Assembly (NCBI GenBank): GCA_958428675.1
Contig: CAUAGV010000004.1
Span: 1 to 29,037 of the forward strand
Origin: an uncultured Collinsella sp.
GTDB taxonomy: Bacteria > Actinomycetota > Coriobacteriia > Coriobacteriales > Coriobacteriaceae
DNA: 29,037 nt
Reading direction: 5' to 3'
This document shows, piece after piece, positions 8,129 through 15,328 of this stretch (the stretch's first letter is position 1; each line of letters opens with the position of its first letter). The translations under genes and the position numbers were made by a program. The notes under the pieces are model-generated. The model was not told where the DNA came from. It saw nothing but the letters and a program-made list of their open reading frames with translations, and did no database searches.

Positions 8129-8968
8129 ATGTATAAGATCCTGGAGAAGACGCAGTTCTCGGAGAAGGTGTTCAAGTTCCGCATCGAGGCGCCCGCAATC
8201 GCCAAGCATGCGCACGCTGGACAGTTCCTCATGGTTCGCGCCAACGAGACGGGCGAGCGCGTCCCGTTTACCCTAGCTGGTTGGAACGGTGACGAGGGCT
8301 GGGTCGAGTTCATCTTCATGGTGATCGGCAAGACCACCGAGATGCTTTCCACCTATGAGGCCGGCGAGTCACTGCGCGACGTCGTGGGCCCGCTGGGCGT
8401 TCCCACCGAGATGGCTGAGGGCCCCTGCGCCGTCATTGGCGGCGGCGTCGGCCTGGCAATTGCCTTCCCGGTCGCCAAGCACCTGGTCGAGACCGGCCAC
8501 GAGGTCCACGCCATCATGGGCGCTCGCACCAAGGACCTCCTGCTCATGGAGGACCAGTTCCGCGAGCTCCTCGACGAGGACCACATCCATATCACCACCG
8601 ATGACGGCTCCTACGGCGAGCAGGGCGTTGTCACCGCTCCGCTGGAGCGCCTGCTGCAGGACAAGGCCGTGAGCCAGGTCTTCTGCGTCGGCCCCGTTCC
8701 GATGATGAAGTTCTCGACCCTCACCGCCCAGAAGTACGACACCCCCATTACCGCGTCCCTCAACCCCATCATGGTTGACGGCACCGGCATGTGCGGCTGC
8801 TGCCGCGTCGAGGTGGGCGGCGTGACCAAGTTCGCTTGCGTCGACGGCCCCGACTTCGATGCCACCCTGGTCGACTGGGATGACCTTCGTGCCCGCCAGG
8901 CCGCTTACCGTTCCGAAGAGGGCGAGTCCCTCAAGGCTTATGAGGAAAAGAGCTGCGCATGCCACTAG
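8129..8968 (+). CDS. nfnA: NfnA-type small subunit: FAD/NAD-binding ferredoxin reductase-like protein
   Basis: This 279-residue protein resembles the FAD and [2Fe-2S] subunit of NADH-dependent reduced ferredoxin:NADP+ oxidoreductase, also annotated as sulfide or dihydroorotate dehydrogenase-like. The FAD-binding beta-barrel fills about 1-100 (HAGQFLMVRANETGERVPFTLAG). The NAD-binding part has IGGGVGLAIAFPVAKHL. The iron-sulfur motif GTGMCGCCRVEVGG...FACVDGPDFDATLVD includes Cys222, Cys224, Cys225 and Cys237. AGAGAGGGGTTCT precedes the ATG. The stop overlaps the start of the next gene by 10 bases, so the two subunits are translationally coupled. In anaerobes the complex links NADH, NADPH and ferredoxin by flavin-based bifurcation. 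NAD preference and in vivo direction are inferred from the family. Confidence 0.88.
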   Translation: MYKILEKTQFSEKVFKFRIEAPAIAKHAHAGQFLMVRANETGERVPFTLAGWNGDEGWVEFIFMVIGKTTEMLSTYEAGESLRDVVGPLGVPTEMAEGPCAVIGGGVGLAIAFPVAKHLVETGHEVHAIMGARTKDLLLMEDQFRELLDEDHIHITTDDGSYGEQGVVTAPLERLLQDKAVSQVFCVGPVPMMKFSTLTAQKYDTPITASLNPIMVDGTGMCGCCRVEVGGVTKFACVDGPDFDATLVDWDDLRARQAAYRSEEGESLKAYEEKSCACH

Positions 8969-10368
8969 TTAACGGTCGTTTCGTTGCCGATATGAAGTCG
9001 CCCCGCACCCCCGATAACGAGGAGCCGGCTGCCGAGCGCGCCTGCGACTTCCGCCCCGTCGACAAGGGCTTCACCGAGGAGATGGCGCTGGCCGAGGCCG
9101 AGCGCTGCCTCAACTGCAAGAAGCCGTTCTGTGTTGAGGGCTGCCCCGTCAACATCAACATCCCCCGCTTTATCGAGCAGATCCGCGCGAAGGACTTCGG
9201 CGGCGCTCTCGATACCATTCGCGAGGACTCCATGCTTCCCGCCATCTGCGGCCGCGTCTGCCCGCAGGAGAACCAGTGCGAGGGCAAGTGCATCCGTGGC
9301 AAGAAGTCCGAGCCCGTGGCCATCGGCCAGCTCGAGCGCTTCCTGGGTGACCGCCCCGAGCTCGCCTCCACGCCCAAGATGGCCCCCAAGAACGGCAAGA
9401 AGGTCGCCGTCGTCGGCTCCGGCCCGTCCGGCATCACCTGCGCCGGCGAGCTCGCCCGTAACGGCTTTGACGTTACCGTCTTCGAAGCCTTCTTCACCGG
9501 CGGCGGCGTGCTGGTCTACGGCATCCCCGAGTTCCGCCTGCCCAAGGCAGTCGTCAAGCGCGAGATCGACGGCTTGGAGGACATGGGCGTCAAGTTTGAG
9601 TACAACTCCGTCGTGGGCAACATGGCCACGGCCGAGGAGCTGTTCGAGCAGGGCTTCGACGCCATCTACGTGGCGACCGGCGCTGGCCTGCCCAAGTTCC
9701 TCAACGTCCCCGGCGAGAACCTGCCCAACGTCTTCTTCGCGAACGAGTACCTCACCCGCGTGAACCTGATGAAGGCCAACAAGTTCCCCGAGTACGACAC
9801 CCCCACCAAGCACGGCAAGAACGTCGTCGTCTTTGGTGGCGGCAACGTGGCTATGGACGCCGTCCGTACCGCCAAGCGCCTGGGCGCCGAGCACGCCATC
9901 ATCGCCTACCGCCGTACCGAGGACGAGATGCCCTGCCGTCGCGCCGAGCTGCACCATGCTAAGGCCGAGGGCGTCGAGGTTCTGCCGCTCGTCTCCCCGC
10001 TCGAGTTTGTCGCTGGCGAGGACGGCTCCGTGTGCGCCGTCAAGGTCCAGAAGATGGAGCTCGGCGAGCCTGACGAGTCCGGCCGTCGTCGCCCGGTGCC
10101 CATCGAGGGCGCCATCGAGGAGATCCCCTGCGACGTCGCGATCTCGGCTATCGGCACCAACGCCAACCCCTTCGCAAAGAAGATCGGCGGCAAGATGGAG
10201 CTCAACAAGTGGGGCTACATCGTCGCTGACGAGGAGACCGGCCAGACCACCGATCCCCGCATCTGGGCCGGCGGCGACATCGTCACCGGTGCCGCTACGG
10301 TCATTCTGGCGATGGGCGCCGGCAAGAAGGCCGCCGCTTCGATCACCAAGAGCCTGCTGGGCGAGTAA
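8959..10368 (+). CDS. nfnB: NfnB-type large subunit / NADPH-dependent glutamate synthase-like oxidoreductase
   Basis: This 469-residue flavoprotein is often annotated gltA, glutamate synthase small chain. Its N-terminal domain binds two [4Fe-4S] clusters through Cys50, 53, 58, 62 (CLNCKKPFCVEGC) and Cys97, 101, 107, 111. A first dinucleotide site VVGSGPSG lies at 151-158, a second (VVVFGGGNVAMDA) near residue 290, and the C-terminal GGDIVTGAATVILAMGAGKKAA closes the FAD domain. No glutaminase domain or large glutamate synthase subunit is nearby, and the partner upstream is NfnA-like, so NfnB is the better reading. A terminator follows at 10397. Confidence 0.9.
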   Translation: MPLVNGRFVADMKSPRTPDNEEPAAERACDFRPVDKGFTEEMALAEAERCLNCKKPFCVEGCPVNINIPRFIEQIRAKDFGGALDTIREDSMLPAICGRVCPQENQCEGKCIRGKKSEPVAIGQLERFLGDRPELASTPKMAPKNGKKVAVVGSGPSGITCAGELARNGFDVTVFEAFFTGGGVLVYGIPEFRLPKAVVKREIDGLEDMGVKFEYNSVVGNMATAEELFEQGFDAIYVATGAGLPKFLNVPGENLPNVFFANEYLTRVNLMKANKFPEYDTPTKHGKNVVVFGGGNVAMDAVRTAKRLGAEHAIIAYRRTEDEMPCRRAELHHAKAEGVEVLPLVSPLEFVAGEDGSVCAVKVQKMELGEPDESGRRRPVPIEGAIEEIPCDVAISAIGTNANPFAKKIGGKMELNKWGYIVADEETGQTTDPRIWAGGDIVTGAATVILAMGAGKKAAASITKSLLGE

Positions 10369-10396
10369 CCACCTACAGCGCTAGCCACCAAACGGC

Positions 10397-10436
10397 AAAG
10401 TCCCCGTCGAGCACACGCCCGGCGGGGACTTTTTTC
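10397..10436 (+). terminator. Rho-independent terminator of nfnAB
   Basis: AAAGTCCCCGTCG pairs with CGGCGGGGACTTT (one wobble) around a 10-nt loop, followed by a run of T. Confidence 0.9.
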
Positions 10437-10450
10437 TATGCCGGCCGCCC

Positions 10451-10488
10451 AAACCACCACGATGGGGCAGGCACCTTTGTGGTGGTTT
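10451..10488 (-). repeat. Fixed-loop hairpin repeat, copy 3
   Basis: AAACCACCAC pairs perfectly with GTGGTGGTTT; with flanking CCC/GGG the stem reaches 13 pairs. On the minus strand the middle reads AAGGTGCCTGCCCCATC, a one-base core variant. It is the inverted partner of the copy at 10783. Confidence 0.8.
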
Positions 10489-10509
10489 GGGACTTGCCCG
10501 GTCGTTTTG

Positions 10510-10564
10510 TCTCAATCTGTAACAGCTGGAGTCCGTTGAGCCCTGCAGTTGTTACAGATTGAGA
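10510..10564. repeat. 55-bp hairpin repeat, unit D1
   Basis: TCTCAATCTGTAAC pairs perfectly over 14 bases with GTTACAGATTGAGA. It is the first of three units of identical length in the 460-bp gene-free stretch 10369-10829. It has no TGTCCC core and so belongs to a different family from the fixed-loop hairpins. Confidence 0.85.
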
Positions 10565-10589
10565 TATTGTGCCGGCCGGCCACGCTGCA

Positions 10590-10644
10590 TCTCAATCTGT
10601 AACAGTTAGAGACCAAATATGCCGCCTGGTGTTACAGATCAAGA
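10590..10644. repeat. 55-bp hairpin repeat, unit D2
   Basis: The left arm TCTCAATCTGTAACA is identical to D1. The right arm TGTTACAGATCAAGA has two changes. The unit starts 80 bases after D1, and the middle sequence differs apart from the arm-adjacent GTTAGAG. Confidence 0.85.
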
Positions 10645-10670
10645 CGTTGGGCTGACGGCCGAACGGTTTA

Positions 10671-10725
10671 TCTCAATCTGTAACAGTTAGAGCCATTTTC
10701 GCTGGCTTGGTGTTGCAGATCGAGA
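10671..10725. repeat. 55-bp hairpin repeat, unit D3
   Basis: The left arm TCTCAATCTGTAACA is again unchanged. The right arm TGTTGCAGATCGAGA has two differences. The unit starts 81 bases after D2 and shares GTTAGAG after the left arm with D2. Confidence 0.85.
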
Positions 10726-10731
10726 CTATGC

Positions 10732-10774
10732 AAAAGCCGAGGATAGGCACTGCCGCCAAGGCCTTCCCCTCGGC
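10732..10774 (-). terminator. Probable terminator of the ABC importer / kinase-like operon
   Basis: On the minus strand GCCGAGG and CCTCGGC form a 7-bp stem with a GGC/GCC inner pairing, followed by TTTTG. It lies about 55 bases after the kinase-like stop, beyond the hairpin repeat at 10783. Confidence 0.55.
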
Positions 10775-10782
10775 CTAAAACA

Positions 10783-10823
10783 AAAACCACCACAAAGGTG
10801 CCTGTCCCCTTTGTGGTGGTTTT
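10783..10823 (+). repeat. Fixed-loop hairpin repeat, copy 4
   Basis: A perfect 12-bp stem, AAAACCACCACA with TGTGGTGGTTTT, encloses the 17-nt loop AAGGTGCCTGTCCCCTT. It ends 6 bases from the stop codon of the kinase-like gene and is inverted relative to copy 3. Confidence 0.9.
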
Positions 10824-10829
10824 GGTCGG

Positions 10830-11453
10830 TTAGTCTTCGAGCTGCGCTACTTTGTAGCGGTAGGCAGCGGCGATAACGTCTTTGCAGCCCTCGCGGCCCA
10901 GCTTGGCGCGGTTGACGACGATGTCCTTACCGCTCGTCATCTTCCACTTGCCGGCGCTGTAGCGCTTGTAGAACGCCTCGCGCGCCTTCTGCTGCTGCTT
11001 GACCAGCTTGGCGCCCTTCTTTTTGTTGAGACCGCGCTTTTTGCGCACAATCTCGACGCGGTCCTCAAAGGGGGCGGTCACCAGCACGGCAATATGGTTG
11101 GGATTATTGCGCAGCAGATAATCGGACAGACGACCCTCGATAATGCAGCTCTCGGTCTCGCCCAGGTCCAAGATCACCTGGCTCATCTTTTGGAATAATT
11201 TGTCCGAGTACGAACGGGCATCGTAGCGGTCGGGCAGAAACGCCATGTTCTCCACAGCCAGACGCTCGTCGTAGGCAGCCATCTTGTCGAGTGACTCGCC
11301 CGCGCGCAGCGACGCACGTACCAGCAGCTCGTTATCGTACAGCGGAATCCCCAACTCGTCGGCGAGGATACGGCCAATCTCGTGGCCCTCGGCGCCAAAG
11401 TCGCGCGCGATGGTAATGACCACAGGATTCTTCTTGTTCTCCAGATCGCTCAT
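10830..11453 (-). CDS. Cytidylate kinase-like family protein
   Basis: This 207-residue protein resembles the cytidylate-kinase-like family (AAA_26 type) rather than true Cmk. The N-terminus VVITIARDFGAEGHEIGRILADELGIPLYDNELL matches the family's glycine-rich loop and following strand, but there is no classical GxxxxGK[ST] Walker A. IIEGRLSDYLLRNNPNHIAVLVTAPFEDRVEIVRKKRG is also typical. The lysine-rich stretch LNKKKGAKLVKQQQKAREAFYKRY resembles the lid region. The start at 11453 follows AAAGGAATCGCG; the frame runs on upstream without a site. It lies 48 bases after the second permease, probably in the same transcript. Members are often encoded near transporters, and their substrate is unproven. 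Confidence 0.82.
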   Translation of the reverse strand: MSDLENKKNPVVITIARDFGAEGHEIGRILADELGIPLYDNELLVRASLRAGESLDKMAAYDERLAVENMAFLPDRYDARSYSDKLFQKMSQVILDLGETESCIIEGRLSDYLLRNNPNHIAVLVTAPFEDRVEIVRKKRGLNKKKGAKLVKQQQKAREAFYKRYSAGKWKMTSGKDIVVNRAKLGREGCKDVIAAAYRYKVAQLED

Positions 11454-11470
11454 CGCGATTCCTTTCTCTG

Positions 11471-11499
11471 TGTGACAAAGGGGCTGTCCCTTTGCCACA
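11471..11499 (+). repeat. Fixed-loop hairpin repeat, copy 5 (permease / kinase-like gap)
   Basis: TGTGAC and GCCACA (one mismatch) enclose the 17-nt loop AAAGGGGCTGTCCCTTT, whose ends AAAGGG/CCCTTT also pair. It fills most of the 48-bp gap and begins two bases after the permease stop (minus-strand reading). Confidence 0.8.
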
Positions 11500-11501
11500 T
11501 T

Positions 11502-12140
11502 CTACGCTGCCACAATACGGCGTTGATAAGCCCTCACCAGCAGCGAGATACCAAAGTTGAGCACAAAGTACATCGCAAACACCAGGCCGTAGAGCATAAG
11601 CACCTGCGACAGATCGATCGCGTGGGCCATCACGACATTTGCCGTGTACATGAGCTCGGCCACGTTAATGCCCGAAAGATACGAGCTGTCCTTGATGACG
11701 GTCGTGCACTGGCTAAACAGCGCCGGGATGATCGTCTTAAACGTCTGCGGCAGAATGATGTAGCGCATGGTGGCAAAGAAGCCAAAACCCTGGCTCTGCG
11801 CCGCCTCAAACTGGCCGCGCGGAATCGAGTTGAGGCCGCCGCGCACAATCTCGGCCATAACAGCGCTGGTAAACAGCGTAAAGGCGATGGTCGAAATCAC
11901 AATGTCCAAACCCTGCACCGTAAAGTAGATAAACAGAATCCACAGCAGGTTCGGCGTGCAACGGAACAGCTCGATATAGGCGCTCACCAAAATACGGAAC
12001 GGACGGGGCGCATAGCTTTTAACAAGCGCCAGCACCGTGCCAAAGATGAGCGAGAAAAAGATCGACAGCGCCGAGATCTCGATTGTCTTAACAAAGCCGC
12101 CCCAAATGTAGAGCAGGTTGGTCGCGTTGAAGATTTCCAT
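11502..12140 (-). CDS. Amino-acid ABC transporter permease (second)
   Basis: This is a 212-residue inner-membrane permease of the His/Glu/Gln/Arg/opine (HisM/GlnP) family. Its hydrophobic segments include TIEISALSIFFSLIFGTVLALV and YGLVFAMYFVLNFGISLLV. The EAA-type coupling loop reads EIVRGGLNSIPRGQFEAAQSQGFGFFATMRYIILPQTFK, which contacts the ATPase. The start lies three bases after the preceding permease stop, with GAGGAGG just before that stop, so the two permeases are coupled and probably form a heterodimeric pore. The amino acid carried cannot be told. Confidence 0.92.
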   Translation of the reverse strand: MEIFNATNLLYIWGGFVKTIEISALSIFFSLIFGTVLALVKSYAPRPFRILVSAYIELFRCTPNLLWILFIYFTVQGLDIVISTIAFTLFTSAVMAEIVRGGLNSIPRGQFEAAQSQGFGFFATMRYIILPQTFKTIIPALFSQCTTVIKDSSYLSGINVAELMYTANVVMAHAIDLSQVLMLYGLVFAMYFVLNFGISLLVRAYQRRIVAA

Positions 12141-12143
12141 GCG

Positions 12144-12890
12144 CTAGGCCTCCTCTACGTTGTCGAGCCCCAGCTCGGCCAGGCTCACGCCACGCGGACG
12201 CTCCTTGGAGCGGCGCTCGAGCCACTGCACCAGCATGGCGAGCGGAAAGCAGATGATGAAGTACATAAGGCAGCAGACGATGTATCCCTGCAGGTAACCG
12301 TACAGACTCACAAAGTTGTCGGAGCGGTACATAAGGTCGCCGCCGGCCACGAGTGCGAGCACCGACGTGTTCTTGACCAGGTTGAGCGCCTGGTTGCACA
12401 GCGGCGGCAGGATGATCTTGAACGTCTGGGGCAGCACGATGTACCAGTAGGCCTGCGCACGGGTGAAGCCCTGGCTCTGGGCCGCCTCCATCTGGCCGCG
12501 CGGAACAGCCTCGATGCCGGTGCGGATGACCTCCGAGATGTAGGCCGCGTGATACAGGCCCACGCCCAAGAAGCCCAGCACGAACGGCGCGATGCGCACC
12601 GGCTGGCCGGCACCGGTTATGGCCTGCAAAAACTGCGGACCGGCCATGTACATAAAGAGCACCTGCACGGGCAACGGGGTGTTCTGGTAAAACTCCACGT
12701 ACACGCGGCTGATGCCACGCAGCACGCGCGAACGGGTGGTGGAGAACACGCCCAGCAGCGTGCCCAGCACCAGCGACAGCAGCAGACCGGCAACGACCAC
12801 CTGTAGCGTCACGCCAAAGCCCTCCCAGAAGGGCCCCATGTTTTGAAATGTCGTCGACCAACGGTCGGCGTCAAATAATCCTTCGAGCAT
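12144..12890 (-). CDS. Amino-acid ABC transporter permease (first)
   Basis: This 248-residue membrane subunit belongs to the same polar-amino-acid permease family. It carries the EAA loop EVIRTGIEAVPRGQMEAAQSQGFTRAQAYWYIVLPQTFKIILPP and the family stretch VYVEFYQNTPLPVQVLFMY. The start at 12890 (MLEGLFDADRW) follows AAGGAAGGAATCAA; an upstream ATG at 12923 lies inside the binding-protein gene and lacks a site. It is followed directly by the second permease and preceded by the binding protein. The C-terminus has a short hydrophilic extension (ERRSKERPRGVSLAELGLDNVEEA). Confidence 0.92.
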   Translation of the reverse strand: MLEGLFDADRWSTTFQNMGPFWEGFGVTLQVVVAGLLLSLVLGTLLGVFSTTRSRVLRGISRVYVEFYQNTPLPVQVLFMYMAGPQFLQAITGAGQPVRIAPFVLGFLGVGLYHAAYISEVIRTGIEAVPRGQMEAAQSQGFTRAQAYWYIVLPQTFKIILPPLCNQALNLVKNTSVLALVAGGDLMYRSDNFVSLYGYLQGYIVCCLMYFIICFPLAMLVQWLERRSKERPRGVSLAELGLDNVEEA

Positions 12891-12915
12891 TTGATTCCTT
12901 CCTTGGACGATGCGC

Positions 12916-13794
12916 CTATACAAGACCCCAGGTCTTGACCTCTTGGTCGAGCCAGCCGTCGGCCAAGCGATCGCAAATCACCTGATCGACCACGGCCGAA
13001 AGGTCGCAGCCCTTCTTGGTCGCCACGCCGTAGCCCTGCTCGCCAAACTTGACCTCGGGCTGCAGCAGCTCAACGGTCTCGTTCATGTAGCCGGCCAGCG
13101 TGGAGCGGTCCATGGCAAAGACGTCGATATTGCCGGCGTCGAGGGAACTCTTGATGATGGGATAGCCGCTAAAGGCCCTAAACTCGGGCTTACAGCTAAA
13201 GCCATTGTCCTTGATCATCTGCTCGATCAGGCCCTGCGTGGTGGCACCCTGGCTCACGCCAATGACCTTGCCGTCCAAGTCCTCAATCGAGGTAAAGCCC
13301 GAACGCTTCTTGACCATGAGTCCCACGTAGTCGGTGCGGTACGGCGTCGAGAAATCCCAGCTCTTCTTGCGCTCGTCGGTGATGGTATAGGTCGCCGCGA
13401 CCACGTCGAGTTGGCCGTTATCGATCAGCGGGCCGCGCGTCTTGGGCGTTACGTCGGTAAACTCGACAAGCTCCTGGGCGCGGGCCTCCTTGTAGCTCAC
13501 GCCAAAGACGGCAGCGGCGATCTGGTAGCACAAATCGACTTCCATGCCCTCAAAGCGGCCCTTGGCGGTGTCGTAATAGCCATAGCCGGGAACGTCCTTC
13601 TTGACGCCGGCATTCAGATGACCACACGACTTAATGGCCGCAAGCTTGGACCCCTTGTCGGAGCCCTCGCCGCTGGTAGAGTTACCGCAACCGGTAAGCG
13701 CGGTCCCCGTCAGCGCAAGCATGCCGGCGCCCGCCAGCTGCAAAAAGTGACGGCGCGACACGGCCGCCCTCGTCATATCCGTCATGTCCATCAC
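12916..13794 (-). CDS. Amino-acid ABC transporter substrate-binding lipoprotein with Tat-like signal
   Basis: This 292-residue extracellular solute-binding protein of family 3 captures the amino acid and delivers it to the permeases. The N-terminus has a twin-arginine motif, SRRHFLQLAG, followed by a hydrophobic stretch and a lipobox, LTGC, then a Ser/Gly linker. This suggests Tat export and lipid anchoring on the single membrane. Family features include GYGYYDTAKGRFEGMEVDLC and RGPLIDNGQLDVVAATYTITDERKKSWDFSTPY. Several ATGs lie close together (13794, 13791, 13785, 13776) with only weak ribosome sites; translation is probably coupled to the ATPase gene, which ends 6 bases upstream. The ligand is not readable from the sequence. 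Confidence 0.92.
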   Translation of the reverse strand: MMDMTDMTRAAVSRRHFLQLAGAGMLALTGTALTGCGNSTSGEGSDKGSKLAAIKSCGHLNAGVKKDVPGYGYYDTAKGRFEGMEVDLCYQIAAAVFGVSYKEARAQELVEFTDVTPKTRGPLIDNGQLDVVAATYTITDERKKSWDFSTPYRTDYVGLMVKKRSGFTSIEDLDGKVIGVSQGATTQGLIEQMIKDNGFSCKPEFRAFSGYPIIKSSLDAGNIDVFAMDRSTLAGYMNETVELLQPEVKFGEQGYGVATKKGCDLSAVVDQVICDRLADGWLDQEVKTWGLV

Positions 13795-13799
13795 CGCGC

Positions 13800-14531
13800 C
13801 TAGTGCAGAATCTTGGACAGGAACTCGCGGCAGCGCGGGTTCTCGGGGTTATCGAAGAAGTGCTCGGGCGTACCCTCCTCCAGGATGCGGCCGTCCTCCA
13901 TAAAGATGACGCGGTCGGCCACCTGGCGCGCAAAGCCCATCTCGTGCGTCACGCAGATCATGGTGATGTCCTCCTGCGCGAGCTCAATCATAACGTCCAG
14001 AACCTCCTGGACCATCTCGGGGTCGAGCGCCGAGGTCGGCTCGTCAAACAGGATGATGGGCTGCTTGGTGCACAGGGCGCGGGCGATGGCGATACGCTGC
14101 TGCTGACCACCCGAGAGGTTCTGCGGATACTCGCCGGCCTTATGCGCCATGCCGACGCGCTTGAGCGCGGCGATGGCGATCTCGGTCGCCTCCTCCTTGC
14201 TCTTCTTTTGCAGCTTGATGGGCGCGAGCGTCAGGTTGCCCAGCACCGTCATGTTGGGATACAGGTTGAACTGCTGAAACACCATGGAACTATACTTGCG
14301 AGCCATCTCCAGGTGATTCTTTTTGGTGAGCGGCGTACCGTCGATGATGACCTCGCCCGACGTGGGCTCCTCCAGATAATCGACGCAACGGATGAGCGTC
14401 GACTTACCCGAACCGGAAGGCCCGATCATTACGAGCTTCTCGCCGCGCTTGACGGTGAGGTTGATATCTTTGAGCACATGCAGGTCGCCAAAGTACTTGT
14501 TGAGATGCTTGATCTCGATCATGTCTGCCAT
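13800..14531 (-). CDS. Amino-acid ABC transporter ATP-binding protein (GlnQ/HisP type)
   Basis: This 243-residue cytoplasmic ATPase drives the importer. Walker A GPSGSGKST is at 37-45, the signature LSGGQQQR at 139-146, Walker B IILFDEPTSALDPE at 159-172, and the H-loop CVTHEMGFARQVADRV follows. GGGAAGGGACATTC precedes the ATG at 14531. It is the first gene of the operon ATPase, binding protein, permease, permease, kinase-like. A TACAAT box on the minus strand at 14567-14572 may be the -10, without a clear -35. The family assignment is certain; substrate class (polar amino acids) is inferred. Confidence 0.95.
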   Translation of the reverse strand: MADMIEIKHLNKYFGDLHVLKDINLTVKRGEKLVMIGPSGSGKSTLIRCVDYLEEPTSGEVIIDGTPLTKKNHLEMARKYSSMVFQQFNLYPNMTVLGNLTLAPIKLQKKSKEEATEIAIAALKRVGMAHKAGEYPQNLSGGQQQRIAIARALCTKQPIILFDEPTSALDPEMVQEVLDVMIELAQEDITMICVTHEMGFARQVADRVIFMEDGRILEEGTPEHFFDNPENPRCREFLSKILH

Positions 14532-14651
14532 GAATGTCCCTTCCCTGCGTTTACACGAGTTGAACTATTGTACGGAAAGAACCACGTTTCCGCAGCCCAC
14601 ACTACATCCCCGTAAAGAACCCGCAATCTTCCACCCACTCATTGGGCACTC

Positions 14652-14686
14652 GGGCACTCATTGGGGACAGACTTAAATGAGTACCC
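14652..14686 (-). repeat. Fixed-loop hairpin repeat, copy 6 (left arm of a 105-bp palindrome)
   Basis: On the minus strand GGGTACTCA and TGAGTGCCC (one T-G wobble) enclose the 17-nt loop TTTAAGTCTGTCCCCAA. The whole 35-nt unit is an exact inverted copy of 14722-14756. Confidence 0.9.
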
Positions 14687-14721
14687 TTAAATGAGTACCC
14701 TTAAATGATCACCTACTCATT
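14687..14721. repeat. 14-bp tandem duplication between inverted hairpin copies
   Basis: TTAAATGAGTACCC at 14687-14700 repeats the last 14 bases of the left copy and is followed by a third partial unit, TTAAATGA. A second local duplication, CACTCATTGGG, lies at about 14636-14666. Local slippage or repeated insertion is likely. Confidence 0.75.
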
Positions 14722-14756
14722 GGGTACTCATTTAAGTCTGTCCCCAATGAGTGCCC
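14722..14756 (+). repeat. Fixed-loop hairpin repeat, copy 7 (right arm of a 105-bp palindrome)
   Basis: This is a perfect 35-base reverse complement of 14652-14686: 9-bp arm, loop TTTAAGTCTGTCCCCAA, 9-bp arm. The pair sits between the yqeY terminator and the promoter side of the ABC operon. Confidence 0.9.
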
Positions 14757-14769
14757 TTCAGCTGCCATC

Positions 14770-14802
14770 AAAAAAGGGGCGCGACCGCAATGGTCACGCC
14801 CC
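14770..14802 (-). terminator. Rho-independent terminator of the yqeY unit
   Basis: On the minus strand GGGGCGTGACC and GGTCGCGCCCC form an 11-bp stem with one mismatch around a 5-nt loop, followed by six T. Confidence 0.92.
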
Positions 14803-14830
14803 CCAACATCAACTATGTGTCGGCCGGCAC

Positions 14831-15274
14831 TTACGCCAATTTCGCGCCGACGATCTTTGCCGCTGCCGGCTTGTCGAAGTTGCCGCCGGTGGCCTTGCCG
14901 AGTGCTCCCATGACCTGGCCCATCTGCTTCTTGGACGTGGCGCCCAGCTCGGCGATGACCTGCTCAATCAGAGCCTCGAGCTCCTCGCCCGAAACCTGCG
15001 CGGGCAGCAGGCTCTCCAGAATCTTGACCTGCTCGGTCAGGTTGTCGGTACGCTCTTGGTCGGTGCCGGCCTTGATGGACATCTCCAGCGTCTCGCTCGT
15101 CTGCTTAATCAGACGCTTGATCATGCTGTTGACGTCTTCCTCGGTCACGTCGCGGCGCTCGTTGACCTCGATATTCTTCACCTCGGCCTTGACCTGACGG
15201 ATGATGGACAGGCGAACCTTGTCCTTGGCCTTCATGGCGGCGATCATTTCCTTCTGCAGCTCTTCGTTGGTCAT
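14831..15274 (-). CDS. GatB/YqeY domain protein
   Basis: This 147-residue cytoplasmic protein consists of one YqeY domain, related to the tRNA-binding tail of the GatB amidotransferase subunit. Typical features are TNEELQKEMIAAMKAKDKVRLSIIRQVKAEVKN, ILESLLPAQVSGEELEALI and KQMGQVMGALGKATGGNFDKPAAAKIV. Its precise role is unknown; a function in tRNA or amidotransferase metabolism is assumed from homology. The ATG at 15274 follows AGAGAGGA at good spacing; a TTG six bases upstream is less likely. It follows the foldase gene by 54 bases, with a small hairpin between, and ends at a strong terminator, so the two may share a transcript. Confidence 0.9.
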   Translation of the reverse strand: MTNEELQKEMIAAMKAKDKVRLSIIRQVKAEVKNIEVNERRDVTEEDVNSMIKRLIKQTSETLEMSIKAGTDQERTDNLTEQVKILESLLPAQVSGEELEALIEQVIAELGATSKKQMGQVMGALGKATGGNFDKPAAAKIVGAKLA

Positions 15275-15328
15275 CTGCAAATCCTCTCTAATAGCGTGGG
15301 CGGCACTTGCGCGAGCACCGCCCCATGA

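Noticed and set aside
10510..10725. Three similar repeats at regular spacing, considered as a CRISPR array
   Set aside because: Each unit is a 55-bp hairpin with a variable middle and one drifting arm, gaps are about 25 bases, there are only three units, and no cas gene is present.
11382..12806. A 474-codon plus-strand frame opposite the ABC permeases
   Set aside because: It is rich in His, Arg and Gln, has no domain, and covers two clear permeases and a kinase-like start on the other strand.
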